DNA of 60,859 bases from Parachlamydiales bacterium (GCA_003153295.1 PLXY01000008.1:126853-187711); one strand, 5' to 3'; positions 26,112 to 35,837 are shown, counted from the first letter of the stretch. Notes: generated by a model not told the origin, from the letters alone. A program made the numbers and translations.

Positions 26112-26853
26112 ATTTTTGAGCCAATATCGCCAGAAAAAGAGGAAACTCTTCACGGCTTCGATTTTCCATACGGGCCTTCGGGCCCGTACTTTTTTTATCT
26201 GAGATCCATTCTTCCATTTTTTCAATTAAAAACCCTGTTTTTGCCAGCGCTTCTGTATAGACAGAAAGCGGATTGTGGAACGACCAGGTTGTAGCAGATT
26301 TCTCTCCAGCTCCCGGATTGGTCTGGATAGGGATTTTCAGAGGGGACATATAGAGATCAAGACGGCGGTATTGGAGTTTTTTTGCCTCATCTACACCCCA
26401 GTTGGATTGGCGGGGAATGCGAAAGCAGGGGTGGTTGAGAACGACAAGAAGCTTACCGCCTGGCTTCAAAGAACGGGAAGCGTTTTCTAAGGCTTTTTCA
26501 GGGTTCTCGAGATTTTGAATGACTAAGATGAGAGCTGCATGGGAGAAAGGAGGATGTTTTAAATTTAAGGGATGAGTGATGTCGCCCACTTCGAAAGACT
26601 TCTGGGACCGTTTTTTGGCCTCTTTGATGAGAGAAGGAGAAGCGTCGATGCCGGCATAGTCGACTCCAGAAGGCAGCTGGCGGCTTAAGACTCCCTGACC
26701 GCAGCCGAGATCTAGAAGAGAATCTCCCTGCTTTAGCGCAAGGAGTTTGAGAGATTTAGGAAGGACAACATGCTCATGATAGTAGTGACCTTTTTCACCC
26801 ACGAGGCAATCGTACCATTTATGGGAAGATTCCCAGGAAGTATAATTACTCAT
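26104..26853 (-). CDS. Class I SAM-dependent methyltransferase
   Basis: 249 residues from ATG 26853, which overlaps the stop of the permease gene (ATGAGTAA). An ATG four codons upstream (26865) is an alternative. Motif I is LLDLGCGQGVLS, motif II/post-I is YAGIDASPSLI, and motif III region is LKPGGKLLVVLNHPCF. The HPCFRIP...WG sequence resembles small-molecule methyltransferases of the UbiE/type 11 group. The substrate is unknown. Coupling to an amino-acid permease suggests one transcript, but no metabolic link is obvious. Confidence 0.9.
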   Translation of the reverse strand: MSNYTSWESSHKWYDCLVGEKGHYYHEHVVLPKSLKLLALKQGDSLLDLGCGQGVLSRQLPSGVDYAGIDASPSLIKEAKKRSQKSFEVGDITHPLNLKHPPFSHAALILVIQNLENPEKALENASRSLKPGGKLLVVLNHPCFRIPRQSNWGVDEAKKLQYRRLDLYMSPLKIPIQTNPGAGEKSATTWSFHNPLSVYTEALAKTGFLIEKMEEWISDKKSTGPKARMENRSREEFPLFLAILAQKST

Positions 26854-28258
26854 TGTTTTTCTCATGCTCGAGTTTGACAGACCAGGATGGTTTTTTAAAC
26901 CGCAGAATTAAGGCAGGAGCGGAGCAAAAGAGAGTCATGCCTAAGAGCAGGAATCCCACATAAAATGTGGTATTTCCAGTCGGGAATTGAGCCGGCGGAA
27001 AAAAGCCAATAATCAGGGTGAGAAATGAGCTTAACATCCCTAAGCCCGCTACGAACCACATACCAGGTTTACCTCCAGGGATCTTATACGCACGGAAAAC
27101 ATCCGGCTTTTTATAGCGGAGCTTGATGGCTGCTGCGAACATAATCAGGTACATGACGAGATAGACCTGGGCGACCATCACAGCCAAGATCCAGTAGGCG
27201 CTATTGACGGTGGGCATTAAGAGGAACATAAAGCTTAAAACGGTGACGATAAGAGCTTGGAGAATGAGAAGTCTAAGAGGCATGCCGTGTTTATTGAGCT
27301 GACGGAAATAGGGGGGAAGATCTCCCGATTGGGCAGCAGCTAGAAGCCCGCGGCTGGGCCCCACGATCCAGGTGCTGAGCGAGGCTAAAGCGCCAATGAC
27401 AACGAGAAAGGCCATGATAGGAATCAGGAAGCTAAGGTTATATGCGCCAACAAACGCAACAAAAGCTTGCATGGAGCCGGCAGTCAGGCTGATGTCTTTC
27501 TGAGGGACGACAGAGGCGATGGCCAGGACTCCAAGAATGGAAAGCCCCAGAATTAGGATGACAGACATCAGTGTCGCGCGAGGGTAGTTGCGCTGAGGAT
27601 TTTGGACATCGCGTGCATGGATGGCCGACATCTCCAAGCCGCAAAAGGAGAGAAGGACCCCTGTAAAAATGACCAATTGTTCTGGGCTGGATAAGTCAGG
27701 GATAAAGCTATTGAGGTTGAATTGGATTTGAAGGGGGGACCCCGAAAAATACCACAAGCAGCCTAGGCCGATGATCACGGCAGCAGGAATAAAAGTCCCA
27801 AAGATCACGCCAAAAGAACTGATCTTTCCCGAGATTTTCATCCCTTTCAAGTTAACAAAGGTCATTATCCAAAAGGCGATCAAAGACGTCAGGAGGAGAT
27901 AGGTCTTGTTAGTGGCTAAAGCGGGATCAAAAAGGTAGGCTAAGGTCGCAGCAATGAATGTGAGGACTGTCGGGTACCAAATGACATTTTCCACCCATAA
28001 AAGCCAGATGGCTAGAAATCCCATTCGGTGGCCGAAAGCTTCTTTCACCCAGACAAAGATCCCTCCGATTTTAGGCCAGCCTGTAGCTAATTCAGCGGAA
28101 ACAAGAGCAGTGGGAATAAAAAAAATAATGGCAGCAAGCAAATAATAAAATAAGGAAGAAAAACCGTATTCAGCAATGGTAGGCCAATTTTTCACGCTCC
28201 CGATAGCCGCCATATTGATCATGGCCAATGTAAATACAGTGATAGTTTTTTTATTCAT
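26846..28258 (-). CDS. APC-family amino acid permease, glutamate/GABA antiporter-like
   Basis: 470 residues with about 12 membrane-spanning segments. The N-terminus has the APC signature (IGSVKNWPTIAEYGFSSLFYYLL, in part; LATGWPKIGGIFVWVKEAFG). The W-P-x-x-G-G-x-F-V-W-x-x-x-A-F-G block resembles the GadC/YjeM branch that exchanges amino acids such as glutamate, GABA or arginine. An intracellular parasite would use it to import host amino acids. The exact substrate cannot be read from sequence. It is divergent from the dehydrogenase gene to the right and overlaps the methyltransferase gene downstream. Confidence 0.93.
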   Translation of the reverse strand: MNKKTITVFTLAMINMAAIGSVKNWPTIAEYGFSSLFYYLLAAIIFFIPTALVSAELATGWPKIGGIFVWVKEAFGHRMGFLAIWLLWVENVIWYPTVLTFIAATLAYLFDPALATNKTYLLLTSLIAFWIMTFVNLKGMKISGKISSFGVIFGTFIPAAVIIGLGCLWYFSGSPLQIQFNLNSFIPDLSSPEQLVIFTGVLLSFCGLEMSAIHARDVQNPQRNYPRATLMSVILILGLSILGVLAIASVVPQKDISLTAGSMQAFVAFVGAYNLSFLIPIMAFLVVIGALASLSTWIVGPSRGLLAAAQSGDLPPYFRQLNKHGMPLRLLILQALIVTVLSFMFLLMPTVNSAYWILAVMVAQVYLVMYLIMFAAAIKLRYKKPDVFRAYKIPGGKPGMWFVAGLGMLSSFLTLIIGFFPPAQFPTGNTTFYVGFLLLGMTLFCSAPALILRFKKPSWSVKLEHEKNNE

Positions 28259-28316
28259 GGGGAAATTATATCACATATTTTGACTTATAAAACCATAAAA
28301 ATGATGATGGATAGAT

Positions 28317-29246
28317 ATGCGTAAGATATTCATCACACGGCAAATACCAGTGGCCCGGGAACTCCTTGCGGCTCATTTTGATGTAGAAGAGAATCCTCAC
28401 GATCAAGTCTTGCCTAGGGAAGAGCTAAAAAGGATCGCGCGAGACTTCGACGGCATTTTATCGACAATCCCCGACAGGTTGGATAAAGAAGTCCTTGAAA
28501 GTGCGCAGCGGCTTAAAGTTATTTCTAATTATGCAGCAGGACTTGACAATGTCGATCAAATGGTGGCAAAAGAAAGAAAGATCGCTGTTTACAATGTACC
28601 GGATGCTACAACACAAAGTACGGCTGATATGACATTTGCCATTTTATTGAGTCTTATCCGCAAGGTTGCCGAAGCGGAGGCCTATGTAAAGAAAGGGCTG
28701 TGGAAGACCTGGGAACCCAATCTTTTTTTAGGCGAAGAACTGTGCGATAAATATTTCGGCATCATTGGGTTTGGCAAGATCGGAAAAGCGGTTGCAGAGC
28801 GCGCACTGGGGTTTGGCCTGAAAGTGCTGGTCTTTGCCCGTTCAAAAATAGAGCTATCCCATCCTAGGATGCATCAGGTTGAATTAGATGAACTCTATAA
28901 AAAATCCCATTATATTTCTCTCCATGTACCCCTGACAAATGAGACTAAAGGTTTGATCAACTGGTCCTCGATGAAAAAAATGGAGCAAAAGCCGGTGATC
29001 ATCAATATGGCTAGGGGAGCTGTTGTCTCCACTGACGATCTCGTCAGAGCTTTGAAAGAGGGGATTGTCCGGGGAGCGGCCTTGGATGTAACGGATCCCG
29101 AGCCTATTTCATCTTCTCATCCGCTATGCCATCTAAAAAATTGTTTGATTGTTCCGCATATTGGATCCGCCACTGTCGAGTGCCGTACCTTGCTGGCCCG
29201 CAGGGCTGCAGAAAATCTTATCCGGTATTTTCATGATCAACCATAA
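28317..29246 (+). CDS. D-2-hydroxyacid dehydrogenase
   Basis: 309 residues of the D-isomer-specific 2-hydroxyacid dehydrogenase family (glyoxylate/hydroxypyruvate reductase or phosphoglycerate dehydrogenase-like). Evidence includes the NAD(P) loop GFGKIGKAVAERALGFG, catalytic Arg in INMARGAVV, Glu in LDVTDPEP and His in PHIGSAT. There is no C-terminal ACT domain, so it is not a full-length regulated SerA. The last 14 bases overlap the start of the phosphodiesterase gene, so the two are co-translated. Confidence 0.95.
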   Translation: MRKIFITRQIPVARELLAAHFDVEENPHDQVLPREELKRIARDFDGILSTIPDRLDKEVLESAQRLKVISNYAAGLDNVDQMVAKERKIAVYNVPDATTQSTADMTFAILLSLIRKVAEAEAYVKKGLWKTWEPNLFLGEELCDKYFGIIGFGKIGKAVAERALGFGLKVLVFARSKIELSHPRMHQVELDELYKKSHYISLHVPLTNETKGLINWSSMKKMEQKPVIINMARGAVVSTDDLVRALKEGIVRGAALDVTDPEPISSSHPLCHLKNCLIVPHIGSATVECRTLLARRAAENLIRYFHDQP

Positions 29247-30492
29247 ATCGATAGAGGCCGTCAAAGCCGCTAGCTGGACAAGTGGTTCACATTTTTGCCG
29301 TCCTCTTTATGAAAGCTATTGTTTTTCTAAGATCCCTGGCACTCTCCTGCGGCTTTTGGGCAAAGATTCAGATGCTTTGCCACAAGACTGCTGGGTGGAA
29401 GGCAAGTATGACAGCGTGGTGTTATTTTTAATCGATGGGTTCGGTTGGCACTTCTTGGAAAAGAACTACGCCAAATATCCTTTTCTCTCAAGATTTTTCC
29501 GGCAAGGAATTGTCTCTAAACTGACTTCGCAGTTTCCTTCGACGACAGCCGCTCATATCACGACTCTTTGTTCAGGCGTGGAAGTGGGCCAGACGGGGGT
29601 CTATGAATGGTTTTTTTATGAACCTCAGCTCAACAGAGTGATTGCGCCTTTGTTATATTCTTATGCGGGAGATAAAAAATGCGGAAGCTTAAAGGAAGTG
29701 ATCGCTCCTGATAAAATCTTGCCGTCTGAGACTATTTTTCAAAAACTCAAAAAAGAAGGGATTCCTTCTTATATTTTTCAACCCAAAGATATCTCTCATT
29801 CGACTTACTCCAATTGGATGTTCAGAGGAGGTGAGGTGCAGGGCTATGATCGTTTTTCAAAATGCCTTTCTACGGTGTTACCTTTAGTAGAAGGTGGAGG
29901 GCTTTTTTATGTCTATTTCGGAGAAATCGATTCGAATTCCCATTATCATGGGATGGGATCAAAAGAAGTCGAGCAGTCCATGGACAAGTGTTTCACTGCT
30001 TTAGAAGAGTTTTGGAAGCAGATTTCCCAAAAGAATCTTAACGTCGCTTGTCTTGTCACTGCCGACCATGGAATGACCTCCATTGATCCTGCAACGACTT
30101 TTTTTCTCAATCGAGAGCTACCCTTTTTAGAGCATGTCATCGAAAAAGGAGCTGATAAACGTTTGCTAACACCCGCCGGCTCTTGCAGGGACTATTTTTT
30201 GCATATTCTGCCTGAAAAGCTTCAGGAGACGAAGGCTCTTCTGACTCAAGCTCTGAAAGACAAAGCGTTTGTATGCGAGACTTCTCAGCTGATCGGTGAG
30301 GGCTTTTTCGGATCAAAAGGGGTGTCGGACAAGTTTTTAGACAGGGTTGGCAATCTTGTGATTTTACCCTACGGGAATAACTCAATCTGGTGGTATGAAA
30401 AAGGCCGTTTTGATCAGAAGTTTTTTGCGATGCACGGGGGGCTTACACGCGAGGAAATGGAGACTATTTTTCTTTTTTCAGCAGTCAAATAG
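29233..30492 (+). CDS. Alkaline-phosphatase-superfamily phosphodiesterase
   Basis: 419 residues from ATG 29233, which overlaps the dehydrogenase stop. A longer frame from a TTG inside that gene is rejected. The protein shows the type I phosphodiesterase/nucleotide pyrophosphatase pattern: metal Asp in VVLFLIDGFG, nucleophile Thr in FPSTTAAHITTL, FGEIDSNSHYHG with Asp and His ligands, and TADHGMTS with Asp-His. All ligands of the two-metal centre appear present. It would hydrolyse nucleotide or lipid phosphodiesters. The substrate is unknown. No leader is visible, so a cytosolic location is likely. Confidence 0.9.
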   Translation: MINHKSIEAVKAASWTSGSHFCRPLYESYCFSKIPGTLLRLLGKDSDALPQDCWVEGKYDSVVLFLIDGFGWHFLEKNYAKYPFLSRFFRQGIVSKLTSQFPSTTAAHITTLCSGVEVGQTGVYEWFFYEPQLNRVIAPLLYSYAGDKKCGSLKEVIAPDKILPSETIFQKLKKEGIPSYIFQPKDISHSTYSNWMFRGGEVQGYDRFSKCLSTVLPLVEGGGLFYVYFGEIDSNSHYHGMGSKEVEQSMDKCFTALEEFWKQISQKNLNVACLVTADHGMTSIDPATTFFLNRELPFLEHVIEKGADKRLLTPAGSCRDYFLHILPEKLQETKALLTQALKDKAFVCETSQLIGEGFFGSKGVSDKFLDRVGNLVILPYGNNSIWWYEKGRFDQKFFAMHGGLTREEMETIFLFSAVK

Positions 30493-30526
30493 AGCCTGCC
30501 CTAGAGCAAGCTCTACAAAATTTTAA

Positions 30527-30631
30527 TTAAATTTTAGTTTTTTTCTTCTCTTGTTTTTCTTGTTTCTTTTGTTTTTGTGTCTTAAGAGGCTTTTTTTTGT
30601 CCTCTTTACGAGCATCTTTACCTTTTGACAT
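30527..30631 (-). CDS. 34-residue lysine-rich small protein
   Basis: A short frame starts at ATG 30631 with an excellent AGAGGAG ribosome-binding site about 9 bases upstream and ends in TAA. The peptide begins MSKGKDARKEDKKKP and is almost half Lys. The start resembles a family of tiny K-rich bacterial proteins of unknown role (from memory, not searched). Extreme basicity suggests nucleic-acid or ribosome binding, but this is only inference. It occupies the gap between two larger genes. Confidence 0.65.
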   Translation of the reverse strand: MSKGKDARKEDKKKPLKTQKQKKQEKQEKKKTKI

Positions 30632-30706
30632 ATTAAACACTCCTCTAGTTAGGATGAAATACTGCTAAAAATTTAATCGAAAGAATATTTTCTTGTCCAG
30701 ACTTCC

Positions 30707-32674
30707 TTAAGTTTCTTGATGAGCAACAGCCAAAACAGATTGCTTAGTCATGCGTGCCATGAACTGTCGCTTGCGTTCATCATTATAACTGTAAAAAAGC
30801 TGAGAAGCGTGATTCAAGTAGTTTTCGGGCTTTAAATGACGAACAGTTTGGACAAGTCTACTTAAAGGATTTTTAGGCGTAGCCGTCCTTGTTCTGTAAT
30901 GGTAGCCGCGAAAAGGGCCTACGATTAAAATCAACAAATCATTCAGGAGATTCTTCAACCATTTCCAAGGGATTGCTTCAATGATTCGAAAAAGACGCCC
31001 AAGAATAGGGGTTTCTTTCTCTGCTTCGGCAACTTTAATTGAATAGGGATGCAAAACTTCAAAACAAAGACGCATTAAAGCAAGAAGGCTTTGACCGATT
31101 TTCGTTATATCCTCAGATCCTTTACACAAATCGGGGTCGCTGGTTAAAGCAGTACGAACTTCATCTTCGCTTGGAAGAGAGGGTTTGCCTGCATCCAGTA
31201 CAAAATAAAGCATTTCAAGGGAGGCTTTAATCAATTCATTAATCCGGACAGGATCTCTCAGAGTCACCAGTTTTTTCACGACTTGCTGCATAAACTGTTC
31301 GAAAGCATCTGGGTCAAGATTACTCTTGATCTGCGTCCATTGATCTGTAATTTCTTGCTTAGTTTGATAACTGTTAATGGGATCTAATTTCTCGATCAAA
31401 TAGTCTAAGTGGCTATAGAAACTATGACCTAAAATGGTATTGATATAGGGCTGTACATCGATAGGAGTAATGGCTTTCCCCTTTGCTTGAAGCTCGCGAT
31501 TTTTTTTAATATCAAGCGCGACCTTGTCGATGACCTGCTGACCTTGTTCTTTTGTCAAAGCATAGAAGACAGTTTTTTGCTGATGTAAAACAGAACCTTC
31601 TCTTAGAGGAGCATTCATAGGGATAACACGATAATCGCCATCGTCAAGACGCATGATAAAATCAAAGAAAGGAGGACTGCTGCCCAAAGAGTAACTCTGG
31701 GCTCTCAAGGTAAAGCCATAGGCAGGTTCACCTGAAATTTCCTTATATAAGTTCGTGAGCTCGTGGATTGTCAAGATCGCAGAAGGTTTAACTTCTGTCC
31801 ATTGGGCAGCATCTAACCAATCTAGGGATCCTTTTACGTTCTTTGATCCCAAGAGTTCAGAGTTTAGATTTATAATTCCTATCAGGGAGACATCAAGATC
31901 AGGAGTTGCTTGCCTTTCAAATTGTTTAAAGACCTCTTCCAAAGTCAGCGTTATTCCCGGTGTCTTAGTAGATTTATTTCTTAAGCGAAGGCAAGTGTTT
32001 AAGTTTGCTGGGGTTAATCTAATGGGTACCCATTGGACGACATCCCACAATTCCATTTTTAGGCAAACGCCTTTTTCAAGATTGAAATCGAGGTTTTCCG
32101 GAAAGTGACCTAGTTTTTGATATAGGCACGACTTCATTAAACGTTCAGCAATTTCAGGATATACGACGAAAATGGAGACCCAGTGGAAGGCGTCTTTATT
32201 TCGATGGCTGCTGAAAGAAGGCGCCAAAAGACAAAATTTAAAAAAATTAATCGCCAGCTGTTCTTGATGGGGTTTTAGCAGCGCCCGTGCAAAATCGGCA
32301 TAATGAGAGCAAAGATAACCCAGTTGTTTGTCTGCAAATTTCTTCGAGATCCCATCTGGAAACAATTTTTGGGAAATAATGTGAAACAGTTCACGTAAAC
32401 TGTGCTTTAATTGTGCCGGCGCAGCTTCACTTGGAATTTGCCGTGTTCGAGCAGCCAAAGTCAACGTGAGCTGTTCGAGCTGAGCCATTTCTGGCGTAAT
32501 ATTTTGGACAGCCTCTATTGCTTTTTGAGCAGTCTGTACCCAATCTCTCAATGGCCGTTTGGCTCCATGACCGTCATCTAACGTAGCTTCAGGTTTAGTT
32601 TGCCTGTCAACTTGCGGCATAAGTGCTCGTAAGCTTACAAGAAGTTGACCGGGAGAAATGATTTCTGTGCTCAT
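30707..32674 (-). CDS. Hypothetical protein, 655 residues
   Basis: No domain was recognised. The ATG at 32674 (MSTEIISPGQLL) is preferred over an upstream TTG at 32746 that would overlap the peptidase gene. The protein is soluble and mostly helical, with no leader. One hydrophobic stretch occurs near the C-terminus (WLKNLLNDLLILIVGPF), which could be a membrane hairpin. The C-terminus ends in a basic region. It lies downstream of the S9 peptidase in the same direction with a 65-base gap, so it could be co-transcribed. Size and lack of recognisable homology fit a chlamydia-specific protein. Confidence 0.7.
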   Translation of the reverse strand: MSTEIISPGQLLVSLRALMPQVDRQTKPEATLDDGHGAKRPLRDWVQTAQKAIEAVQNITPEMAQLEQLTLTLAARTRQIPSEAAPAQLKHSLRELFHIISQKLFPDGISKKFADKQLGYLCSHYADFARALLKPHQEQLAINFFKFCLLAPSFSSHRNKDAFHWVSIFVVYPEIAERLMKSCLYQKLGHFPENLDFNLEKGVCLKMELWDVVQWVPIRLTPANLNTCLRLRNKSTKTPGITLTLEEVFKQFERQATPDLDVSLIGIINLNSELLGSKNVKGSLDWLDAAQWTEVKPSAILTIHELTNLYKEISGEPAYGFTLRAQSYSLGSSPPFFDFIMRLDDGDYRVIPMNAPLREGSVLHQQKTVFYALTKEQGQQVIDKVALDIKKNRELQAKGKAITPIDVQPYINTILGHSFYSHLDYLIEKLDPINSYQTKQEITDQWTQIKSNLDPDAFEQFMQQVVKKLVTLRDPVRINELIKASLEMLYFVLDAGKPSLPSEDEVRTALTSDPDLCKGSEDITKIGQSLLALMRLCFEVLHPYSIKVAEAEKETPILGRLFRIIEAIPWKWLKNLLNDLLILIVGPFRGYHYRTRTATPKNPLSRLVQTVRHLKPENYLNHASQLFYSYNDERKRQFMARMTKQSVLAVAHQET

Positions 32675-32739
32675 AGGAGATACTCGTGCGACAAAGTATA
32701 ATGGATTATAAAAATTATTTTTAAGCAGAATCTCGTGAC

Positions 32740-34560
32740 TTACCAAACTTTTAGGTAGAAGGCGAGCTCTTTTTCTAGTGAATCACGGATATTTTGAGAC
32801 TTTCTAAATCCATGCTGTTCTCCTTCATAAACGACTAATTCTGTCATAATCCCGCGGTTTTTCAATGCTTCATACATTTTTTTCGCTTGATCAAGGGGAA
32901 CGATGAGATCTTCAGCGCCTTGAAAAAAAATAACAGGGCAATTCAACTGTTCGACATTGAACAGCGGAGACCGTTGTTGATAGAGCTTTTTTTGGGCTGG
33001 ATAGGGACCGATTAGAGAATCGAGATAATGCGATTCAAATTTATGTGTTTCTTCGACCAGTGCTCCCAAATCGCTAACGCCATAATAGCTAGAGCCGACG
33101 GTAAAGGTATTGCCGAAAGTTAGCGCTGCAAGAGTGGTGTATCCTCCTGCGCTCCCTCCGCGAATGGCAACTTTTTTAGGGTCGGCCTTCTTATGCTGGA
33201 TAAGATATTTGGCGCCCGCTTCGCAGTCTTCAATATCGGCAACACCCCAGTTCCCTTTGAGAGCGTCGCGATAGGGCCTTCCATAGCCCGTACTGCCGGC
33301 ATAGTCGACATCTAGCACTGCAATACCTCGGCTCGTCCAATATTGGATCTTTAGGTCATAAGTATGGCTTGTAGCTCCTGTCGGACCACCATGGGACATG
33401 ACCACTAATGGAGGAAAGGTTCCTGCAGGGGCCTCAAAGTCTTTGTTCCTTGGCGGATAGTAAAAGGCATGCGATTTTCGTTCTCCTTTAGGACCGCTTT
33501 GATAAGTTAAAAACTGACCTTCTGAGATGTAGCCGGGATCGAGATGAGGATGGACATTATGAACCAGCAGAGTTGTCTTCTTTTTTACGAAGTCATATTT
33601 GTAGATCGATTTGTCTTCTAAAGAAGAGCCCGCGATAAAGACGGCAAATTCCCGGGTTGCTCGCACTTGGGTAAAAAAGGTCCATGGCAGATCCAGCGGT
33701 TGGTAAGGTGGCAAAAGCGCTAAAGACCAGCGACCCTCTTTAACAGAGGCTGCAACAATCTTTTCACCGGTAAAAGCATAGGTAGACATGCCAAAAATCC
33801 ACTGAGGCAGTCCGAACTCTGAGTCGCGAGGGGATACAGGCTCGATAGTTTTGTCTTCTAAGCGATAGAGATTCCACCAGCCCGTCTTATCAGAAACGAA
33901 ATGTAGAATATCCGAAGAAGACCAGGAGGGTTGAAAAATAGATTCCCCTGTTCCTCCGGCAATTTTTTGAACATTGGAAAGATGCCCATTTTTAAAATCG
34001 CCCCTCCATAACTCTGTGCCATCCCAAGGCATTTGAGGATGATTCCAAGTGAGAAACGCGAGTTGGGATCCGTCACTATTGAAAGCAGGAGATGCGTAGA
34101 AGTCTTTTCCGCTGGCGATCTTTTCCCATTTTTTTGTGGGCAGGTGCAGGCAAACAAGAAAGTTTTCGTCGTCTTTTTCACCGACAGCGATGAGATAAGG
34201 GGGATAAACATGGAGATCTGCAAAACGGATGCCGGGCTCTGTTAAAGGTTCAGTGCCTAAATAGATCCGTTGGTCTTTATCATTAACGAAATAAACTTTT
34301 CCTTCATTAACAGTGAAAGGAGCCCCGCCATATTCATGAACACGCGTCCGCACGCTTAAATGTTCTGGCGTCATATCGTGCTTTTCACCTTCTGGAGAAT
34401 ACTGAACAATGACGCAGCGTCCGTTCTCATTGGGGCGCTGTTCATCCCAATAGATGAACGACCCATCAAGGACAATAGTACCGAATTTTTTTTGGCTTAA
34501 GGTGAGCCATTCTGAAGAGACGGGGGAGTGCCATGTGCCATAAGGAGCGATTGTGACCAT
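32740..34560 (-). CDS. Prolyl oligopeptidase-family serine peptidase (S9)
   Basis: 606 residues. The N-terminal 350 residues form a beta-propeller-like region. The C-terminal alpha/beta-hydrolase domain contains VVMSHGGPTG, the nucleophile elbow GGSAGGYT (Ser), Asp in FQGAEDLIVP and His in YEGEQHGF, completing the triad. The sequence VLDVDYAGSTGYGR is characteristic of dipeptidyl aminopeptidase/acylaminoacyl-peptidase members. It would trim peptides, likely in the cytosol as no leader is present. It ends 65 bases before the hypothetical gene and begins just after the glycosyltransferase gene in the same direction, making a probable three-gene transcript. Confidence 0.93.
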   Translation of the reverse strand: MVTIAPYGTWHSPVSSEWLTLSQKKFGTIVLDGSFIYWDEQRPNENGRCVIVQYSPEGEKHDMTPEHLSVRTRVHEYGGAPFTVNEGKVYFVNDKDQRIYLGTEPLTEPGIRFADLHVYPPYLIAVGEKDDENFLVCLHLPTKKWEKIASGKDFYASPAFNSDGSQLAFLTWNHPQMPWDGTELWRGDFKNGHLSNVQKIAGGTGESIFQPSWSSSDILHFVSDKTGWWNLYRLEDKTIEPVSPRDSEFGLPQWIFGMSTYAFTGEKIVAASVKEGRWSLALLPPYQPLDLPWTFFTQVRATREFAVFIAGSSLEDKSIYKYDFVKKKTTLLVHNVHPHLDPGYISEGQFLTYQSGPKGERKSHAFYYPPRNKDFEAPAGTFPPLVVMSHGGPTGATSHTYDLKIQYWTSRGIAVLDVDYAGSTGYGRPYRDALKGNWGVADIEDCEAGAKYLIQHKKADPKKVAIRGGSAGGYTTLAALTFGNTFTVGSSYYGVSDLGALVEETHKFESHYLDSLIGPYPAQKKLYQQRSPLFNVEQLNCPVIFFQGAEDLIVPLDQAKKMYEALKNRGIMTELVVYEGEQHGFRKSQNIRDSLEKELAFYLKVW

Positions 34561-34571
34561 AAGCGATTATT

Positions 34572-35837
34572 TTAAGGGATTGTTTGAGCTCCGCACAAGG
34601 GAATTTTAGTTTTTGGTGCGCACATCTCATCGATGATGGATGTGATGGATTCATTGAATCGATTGGCCGGCATCTTTTGATAGGCCTGTTGAATTTGATG
34701 ACGCAGCTCTGAATCGTAAAGATACGGACGGACCTGCAATTCCACTTCATCGAAATCTTTGATAAAATCGCCTACGCCATAACTTTTGATTAAATCAATA
34801 TTGGCTTGTTCCCAACTGATCACCGGTGTAGTGCAGTCCATCAAAATAGGAAGTTGCATCACCAGAGATTCCGTCGTGGAAAGAGTGCCAGGTTTAGTGA
34901 TAATCAAATCGGCCATTGTCATGAGTTCTGGAATTTTATCGGTAAATTCCATCACTGTCATCGAATTAGAAGGATTGAGTTTGAGTTTGCGCAGGTTTTG
35001 GGCCATTTCTTCATTTCTTCCAGCGCAAACGATCAGATGGACGCCCAGTTGAACGCCTCCCAAGGTCTTTGCATATTCATAGGCGGCATCGCCTCCGGCT
35101 CCTCCGATCATGACCAAAATCACGGGCTTATGAGCTGGTATTTTGTATTCTTCGCGGAGGGCCTTAGGATCTTTTTTTACTAAAAAATCAGGCCGTACAG
35201 GAAGGCCGATTCTTTCAATTACCTTATCGGGGATATTTCTCTGATACAGCATTTCGCTGGTGCACCAGAGATGAGTTCCCACCACAACTTTAAAGTTAGT
35301 ATGGCAGACTCCTTGCAACCCGTGGACAAAAGTTTGCAGATCGTTATCCGTAGTAATGATTAAATAAGGGATGTTGGCTTTACGGGCTGCTTCACTGGCC
35401 GGATAATTAATAAATGGGATGACTGAAATCACCAAATCGGGCTTTTGTTCTTCAATATGGTTCTTGATCAAATTCTCGATCTTTTTTTTGTAGCCGCGGA
35501 AAATTTTAGGCGCTACATAACGGGAGACAACATTGACAGAACGAGTCCAGCCATTCCGCAACGCTAGATTATAAACTCCTTCGCCGGATTTAACCCCAAA
35601 AATTTCAAGCTCGTCGATCGGATAGACAACTTTGAAATCATACCGAGCATCTAAAATAGTCTTTAGAGCCCCCGCAGCAGCATTGTGGCCATTTCCGCCG
35701 TTGCTGCATAAGACTAAAATCTTTTTCTTTTGCACTGGAGCAGGTTCGATCTCCTCTCCCTGTAAAAATAGGGGAGTGAAAGCAAAAGCCCACAGCCACT
35801 TCTTTAATTTTCTTTGGAATTTACAGCGCGTACTCAT
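34572..35837 (-). CDS. GT28/MGDG-synthase-like glycosyltransferase with N-terminal leader
   Basis: 421 residues from ATG 35837, preceded by AAGGTAGG. An upstream GTG at 35864 is less likely. After a hydrophobic N-terminal stretch (KKWLWAFAFTPLFLQGEE), the enzyme begins with ILVLCSNGGNGHNAAAGAL, the G-x-G-H-x-x-A-A motif of MGDG synthase and processive diacylglycerol glucosyltransferases. ILVMIGGAGG and TKPGTLSTTESL mark the C-terminal nucleotide-sugar domain (G-G/E block). These enzymes add galactose or glucose from UDP-sugar to diacylglycerol. The leader is unusual, since UDP-sugars are cytosolic; it may be a membrane anchor. Confidence 0.85.
   Translation of the reverse strand: MSTRCKFQRKLKKWLWAFAFTPLFLQGEEIEPAPVQKKKILVLCSNGGNGHNAAAGALKTILDARYDFKVVYPIDELEIFGVKSGEGVYNLALRNGWTRSVNVVSRYVAPKIFRGYKKKIENLIKNHIEEQKPDLVISVIPFINYPASEAARKANIPYLIITTDNDLQTFVHGLQGVCHTNFKVVVGTHLWCTSEMLYQRNIPDKVIERIGLPVRPDFLVKKDPKALREEYKIPAHKPVILVMIGGAGGDAAYEYAKTLGGVQLGVHLIVCAGRNEEMAQNLRKLKLNPSNSMTVMEFTDKIPELMTMADLIITKPGTLSTTESLVMQLPILMDCTTPVISWEQANIDLIKSYGVGDFIKDFDEVELQVRPYLYDSELRHQIQQAYQKMPANRFNESITSIIDEMCAPKTKIPLCGAQTIP

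Noticed and set aside
30490..30526. Hairpin TAGAGC-AA-GCTCTA as terminator
   Set aside because: Loop of two bases and no clean T run; not convincing.
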